Shown: in pieces, positions 14,220-17,801 of the stretch
How the letters are laid out: each line of letters begins with the position of its first letter
Position numbering within the stretch: the stretch's first letter is position 1
Source of the DNA: DASZZX01 sp036260415
GTDB lineage: Bacteria > Actinomycetota > Nitriliruptoria > Nitriliruptorales > JAHWKO01
DNA length: 17,801 nt
Assembly: GCA_036260415.1 (NCBI GenBank)
Contig: DASZZX010000285.1
Coordinates: forward strand, 1 to 17,801
Reading direction: 5' to 3'
Notes under the pieces: generated by a model
What the model was told of the DNA's origin: nothing
Database searches by the model: none
The model's input: only the letters and a program-made list of their open reading frames with translations
Made by a program: the position numbers and the translations under genes

Positions 14220-14733
14220 GGTGTCACCTCCATGCCATGGACGGCCACATGCTCACCCCGCGGAGGACGGCACGCCCACCGATGTCGAGCGGAGGAGGAG
14301 TTCCTTCACCGCCCAGGGCGGGAACGGGGTGCTCCTAGGGGCATCATGCCCGAGATGTCGGATGCCGGGGAGACCGGGAAGCCGGTCTCGACCGGCAAAT
14401 GAGACGGGCTGATCTCACCCGATCGGGCCCCCCGACGTCGCCCTGATTGTCGCGCGGATTTGGCTCATCGTGACCCTTTTCACCGCCTGGCGCGGAGGCA
14501 TCATCGGCTGGATCGCCGGCGGAAGGTCGAAGCCCGGACCCTGGATCGTCGCCGCCCGCCACGGACGCCGTCGTGGCACGTCGAGGTGGCGATCTCCTCG
14601 ACCGCGGGAGTGGCCGGTCATCGCACCAGTCAGACCTGCGGACGACCCTACGCAGCCGACCGCGGCGGGGGTTGGTGCCGGCAGGCGGCCAGCAGTGGAA
14701 CCGTCCGAGTGGAGCGGGCAACAGGAGAGGACG
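14220..14733. other. 514-nt stretch without a supportable gene
   Basis: It separates the divergent LiaF-like gene and the small plus-strand gene. Frames are open on both strands but their products are Arg/Pro-rich and show no domains. It holds the hairpin at 14370-14389 and should contain promoters for both flanking genes. Confidence 0.4.
14370..14389. repeat. inverted repeat (8-bp stem) in the intergenic stretch
   Basis: GAGACCGG and CCGGTCTC form a perfect 8-bp stem around GAAG. A weaker TGAGA/TCTCA pair follows about 10 nt further. It could be a terminator or an operator; nothing in the flanks decides. Confidence 0.35.
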
Positions 14734-15128
14734 ATGGGGCGCACCCTCTACAGCTACACGTGCGTACGGGCGCCCTTCGATGATCGGCTGGGACGGCAGC
14801 ATCGACGCGGCATCGTGCGGTGGGATGACGACGATCGGGTGCAGATCCCTCTGCGTTGCCGCGCCCGCGAGTCGCTCACACTGGTGCCCACCGTGAACGC
14901 GACGCTGGGGGCCTGGGCGCTCTCGAGGCGCCCCCCGCTGGGTGGGATCATCGGCAGGTACCGGCCGCTCTGGGCGCGCTGGGCGCGGCGGTCGACGCGC
15001 TGGTGGGCCACCGCATCGTCGAGGCGGTGCTCGACCGGTTCATGGATGCCCTCGCTGCACGCACCGAGGGTGTGGTCGATCGTCGACGGCGGGCGCGACC
15101 CCAGCCGATGCTGACACGAGACGGCTGA
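14734..15128 (+). pseudogene. small unrecognised protein gene with one frame change
   Basis: The ATG has AGGAG 6 nt upstream. The first part (MGRTLYSYTCVRAPFDDRLG, then DRVQIPLRC and LTLVPTVNATLG) is in one frame. The end (GLGALEAPP, then LGAAVDALVGHRIVEAVLDR and FMDALAARTEG) is in another. The switch lies in a five-G run at 14907-14911, and one extra G restores 131 residues. The N-terminus, the central basic-aliphatic strands and the C-terminal amphipathic helix are loosely like an SRPBCC (START-fold) protein, but this is a weak guess. A hairpin follows directly. Confidence 0.5.
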
Positions 15129-15130
15129 TC

Positions 15131-15158
15131 CGGCCGCGGTCTTCGCGGGCCGCGGCCG
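15131..15158. terminator. hairpin terminator after the small broken gene
   Basis: CGGCCGCGG and CCGCGGCCG form a perfect 9-bp stem with a 10-nt loop, starting 3 nt after the stop at 15128. All nine pairs are G-C. No T-run follows. Confidence 0.6.
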
Positions 15159-15330
15159 ACGTGGGAGGTTGCCGAATCCACGAGTGCGTGCCGCCGTGGA
15201 GGCTGTCGTTGCCGGGGATCGCCCGGACGGCGACGGGCGATGAAGAGCGGAGGACCAGTGGGACGGTCGGCTGTTGCACCGTCGACGCCGGACGGTCGCC
15301 GCGTGGTCAGCGGTCGAGGTCGAGGTCCGA

Positions 15331-16002
15331 ATGAGTGAGCCAAACCGGAGCATCGGGGACACCAGCGCGTTGCTGCGGGTGCTGCTGGATGCCTGCCCTG
15401 ATGCGGTGGTTCTGGTCGATGCGGGCGGGACGATCGTGCACGTCAACCGGCAGGTCCGGACGCTGCTGGGTTACCAGCCGTCGGAGTTGCTGGGTCGGCC
15501 GCTGGAGGTGCTGGTCCCGGAGACGAGCCGCGAACGGCACGTGCGCTACCGCACCCTGTACGAGGACCGCCCGGCGCCGCGTGCGATGGCCGACGGGGTC
15601 GATCTGCACGCCCGTCATCAGGATGGCCGTCAGGTGCCGGTGGACATCGCGCTCGCTCCGCTGGCAGAGCTGGCCGGCCAGCCGGTGACGGCGGCGTTCG
15701 TGCGTGACGCGACCGAACGTCGCAGGGCCGAGGAGCACCGGAGGGAACGCCTCGAGGCTGATATGGCTCGCGGGCACGCCCTGGAGATCAACGACGCCGT
15801 CATCCAGGGGTTGGCGGTCATCCTGTACGCGTTGGAGCTCGGTGACGTCGAGGCTGCGACCCGCGCGGTGGCGCGCACCGCGAAGACCGCTCAGCAGCTG
15901 GTGGAGCAGCTGCTGGGTGCGGACGACGAAGGCGCTGTCGGCGGGCGGCTCGTCCGCAGCCGCGCCGCCCTGCCGGAGGTGCCAGCGGAGGATGGCCGAT
16001 GA
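15331..16002 (+). CDS. PAS sensor protein with a HisKA_3-like helix lacking the phospho-accepting histidine
   Basis: The 223-residue soluble protein has a PAS domain at about 15-135 (LLDACPDAVVLVDAGGTIVH, VNRQVRTLLGYQPSELLG, then DGRQVPVDIALAPL and AFVRDATERRRAEEH). A coiled linker leads to a dimerisation-like helix at about 147-195 (ALEINDAVIQGLAVILYALE). In HisKA_3 kinases this helix reads like LHDxVxQxL; here N154 stands at the His position. No ATPase domain follows. It probably dimerises and passes a signal to its partner rather than autophosphorylating. GAGGT precedes the ATG at a suitable distance, and the stop overlaps the next start as ATGA. Confidence 0.85.
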   Translation: MSEPNRSIGDTSALLRVLLDACPDAVVLVDAGGTIVHVNRQVRTLLGYQPSELLGRPLEVLVPETSRERHVRYRTLYEDRPAPRAMADGVDLHARHQDGRQVPVDIALAPLAELAGQPVTAAFVRDATERRRAEEHRRERLEADMARGHALEINDAVIQGLAVILYALELGDVEAATRAVARTAKTAQQLVEQLLGADDEGAVGGRLVRSRAALPEVPAEDGR

Positions 16003-17135
16003 GCGCCCCTGCCGTCGCCACGGATCCCAGGACGGTGAGGGTCCTGCTGGCAGACGACGTGGCGGAAGTGCGACGGCTATTGACGATCGGTCTGACCCAC
16101 ACCGAGCGCTACGAGGTGGTCGGCGAAGCGGAAGACGGGCGGCAGGCCCTCGAGCTGGCAGCCGAGCTGGCACCCGACGTGATGATCCTGGACCTGGCCA
16201 TGCCCAAGCTCGACGGCTTCGAGGTCCTGCGGTGCCTGCGCGCCGTCGCGCCGGACTGCCGGGTCCTTTTGCTCTCGGGGTTCGCTGCGGGCCGTTTCCA
16301 GTCGCGTGCCTTGCAGCTGGGTGCTTGCGCGTATGTCGAGAAGAACCGGGGGCTGACCGCCATCACGCAGATCCTCGACGAGGTGTGCACTGACCTGCAC
16401 CCGGCAGAACGCCGACCCACCCACGGGAGGTCCACACATTCGGCGCCCGGTCGTCCACCGACCATCGATCCGAGCGAGGAGCTCTTGGCCTACGTCACCC
16501 ACGAACTGACCACGCCGATCGCCGTCGTGCGTGGCTTCGCGGAAGCGCTCCGCAACCACGGAGCTACACAGGACGATCTCAGCCGCACCGCGATCGACGC
16601 GATCATCCGCAACGCCGACGTCCTCCGCTCCCTGCTCGATCGTTTCGGCCAAGCACGCGCGATCGAGGTCGGTCGGCTCCGGTTGGACCTGCAACCGATC
16701 GAGCTGTCGTCGTTCGTCCATGAGACGGTCACCGACCTGGCTGGTGCGATCAGCACACACAGCGTTTCGATCGACGCCGCGGTGCGCATCGACGTGATCG
16801 TGGATCCGGTACGGATCCGCCAGGTGCTCACCAACCTCGTCAGCAACGCCGCAAAGTACGGTCCCCACGGCAGTCCGATCGAGGTCGCCGTGACCCGCCG
16901 GGGAATTGCGGCATCGATCACCGTGAGCGATCGTGGCCCGGGCATCCCGGCGAGCCAGCACGAAGCGGTCTTCGGGAAGTTCACGCGCCTCGAACACTCC
17001 AGGCCTGGCACCGGACTCGGCCTGTACATCGCCCGGGGCATCGCCCGCGCCCACCGCGGGGATGTCACCGTGCACGACGTCGAGGGAGGCGGCTGCCGCT
17101 TCGAGCTGACATTCCCCACAGCTGCGATCGGGTGA
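15999..17135 (+). CDS. hybrid response regulator-histidine kinase (REC-HisKA-HATPase_c)
   Basis: The 378-residue cytosolic protein starts with a receiver domain at about 12-130: acidic pair D19-D20, phospho-acceptor D65 (ILDLAMP), and K115 (VEKN). A variable linker (about 131-158) leads to a HisKA helix with H168 (AYVTHELTTPIAVVRGFAEA). The ATPase domain follows with N-box (VLTNLVSNAAKYG), G1 (SDRGPGIP), F-box (FGKFTR) and G2 (GTGLGLYIARG). All key residues are present, so kinase and receiver should both be active. There is no membrane segment or DNA-binding output. The ATGA overlap with the PAS gene means stoichiometric co-translation and suggests that the PAS protein is its input module. 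Confidence 0.92.
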   Translation: MSAPAVATDPRTVRVLLADDVAEVRRLLTIGLTHTERYEVVGEAEDGRQALELAAELAPDVMILDLAMPKLDGFEVLRCLRAVAPDCRVLLLSGFAAGRFQSRALQLGACAYVEKNRGLTAITQILDEVCTDLHPAERRPTHGRSTHSAPGRPPTIDPSEELLAYVTHELTTPIAVVRGFAEALRNHGATQDDLSRTAIDAIIRNADVLRSLLDRFGQARAIEVGRLRLDLQPIELSSFVHETVTDLAGAISTHSVSIDAAVRIDVIVDPVRIRQVLTNLVSNAAKYGPHGSPIEVAVTRRGIAASITVSDRGPGIPASQHEAVFGKFTRLEHSRPGTGLGLYIARGIARAHRGDVTVHDVEGGGCRFELTFPTAAIG

Positions 17136-17340
17136 CCCGCCCGTCGCTTCGCGAGCTCCAGCGCGGACCTCGGTCCCGCCCTCTCCGCGGGCCGGCCAGC
17201 CGCGAGCTGCTGAGACGCGCTGGCGCCGATCCGGGTGGGTCGTCTCCGCTCTCCCGCCTGGGTCAGGGCGGACGCGTTGACGGCCACGCCGGCGTTGGTC
17301 CAACCTCCGACCCGGAGGACCAGGGAGCGTCGCGACCACG

Positions 17341-17801
17341 ATGCCGGCGACCGACCGCCCTTACATGCCGGCAAGGCGTCGTTGCGCCGGAGCAAGGCGA
17401 GCTGCTGCCAGTGGAGCTGGGCCGTCGAGCGGCTGCAGCGCTGCCGGCACTACTGGGTGGCGACCGCCGACGCGGCGGGGAGACCCCACCTCGCCGCCCT
17501 GTGGGGGGTCTGGTTCGACGACGCCTTCCACTTCAGCACCGGAGCCGAGTCCTGCAAGGCCCGCGACCTCGCCGCCCGGGCCGAGTGCTCGGTGGCGGCC
17601 GAGGACCCGGTCGAGACGGTGGTCGTCAACGGGCGGGTCGAGCGTCTGAGGGATCGCGGTCGGCTGACGGCCGTCTCCGCTGTGTACGCGGACAAGTACG
17701 CCAGCGGAGTTCCGGACTCCCAGGCCAACCCGGTGTTCGCGGTCTCGCCCTCCACAGTGATCGCGGTGATCGGACGCGAGCCCGACATCGCGGCGCGGGG
17801 G
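17341..17801 (+). pseudogene. pyridoxamine 5'-phosphate oxidase-like (split beta-barrel flavin/F420) protein, partial and frameshifted
   Basis: The start MPATDRPYMPA (ATG 17341), the middle GVVAPEQGELLP, and the remainder WSWAVERLQRCRHYWVATAD, GRPHLAALWGVWFDDAFHFS, TGAESCKARDLAARAECSVA lie in three different frames, changing near 17371-17374 and 17408-17412. The joined reading LLPWSWAVERL...YWVAT...GRPH..ALWGVW is typical of the PPOX-like family that binds FMN or F420. The gene runs off the right edge. The two frame changes mean either a pseudogene or base-call errors. The substrate cannot be told. Confidence 0.65.

Noticed and set aside
14470..15114. 214-codon plus-strand frame from 14470
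   Set aside because: Only the part from 14734 has a ribosome site and protein character, and its end follows the wrong frame after the G-run at 14907.
17136..17340. Possible transposase remnant on the minus strand near the right edge
   Set aside because: A short stretch looked transposase-like but had no catalytic motif, inverted repeats or target duplication.
1..17801. CRISPR arrays, tRNA/rRNA genes and insertion sequences
   Set aside because: I saw no regularly spaced repeats, no cloverleaf-forming segment and no intact transposase with terminal repeats.

Overview
The window is very GC-rich, dense, and coded on both strands with many GTG and TTG starts. The gene set (ECF sigma factor with membrane-anchored partner, BldC, GT39 protein mannosyltransferase, actinobacterial-type sulfite reductase) points to a high-GC actinobacterium, probably a deep-branching lineage (for example Nitriliruptoria-like) rather than a mycobacterium or Streptomyces. 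That placement is inference.

Region 1 (1-8048) is a conserved housekeeping block: rsmA (partial), tatD, an ECF sigma-factor/membrane-protein pair, metG, an AbrB-like regulator with a Cys cluster, rsmI and pmt. The set rsmI-abrB-metG-tatD-...-rsmA is the arrangement known from Bacillus subtilis, and pmt divergent from rsmI is known from Mycobacterium, so this locus carries both versions of the neighbourhood. The sigma gene carries one apparent 1-nt deletion and has a good candidate autoregulatory promoter upstream.

Region 2 (8408-12545) is a tight assimilatory sulfur operon: a siroheme-pathway methyltransferase (cobA/SUMT), a siroheme-[4Fe-4S] sulfite reductase with an extra C-terminal ubiquitin-like (MoaD/ThiS-like) domain ending in Gly-Gly, an iron-sulfur APS reductase (cysH), and a small unrecognised gene also ending in Gly-Gly. 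SUMT supplies the precursor of the reductase cofactor, CysH turns APS into sulfite, the reductase makes sulfide, and the fused carrier domain could accept it. This is the most interesting system in the window.

Region 3 (12546-15158) is damaged. Around an intact bldC lie four reading frames that make protein sense only when several 1-nt frame changes are corrected: two unrecognised minus-strand genes, a LiaF-like membrane protein, and a small plus-strand gene. Either this is a decaying accessory block or the sequence has homopolymer errors here.

Region 4 (15331-17135) holds two intact, translationally coupled signalling genes: a PAS protein whose HisKA_3-like helix has Asn where the phospho-accepting His should be, and a REC-HisKA-HATPase protein. 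The right edge (17341-17801) is the start of a pyridoxamine-phosphate-oxidase-like gene, again split over three frames.
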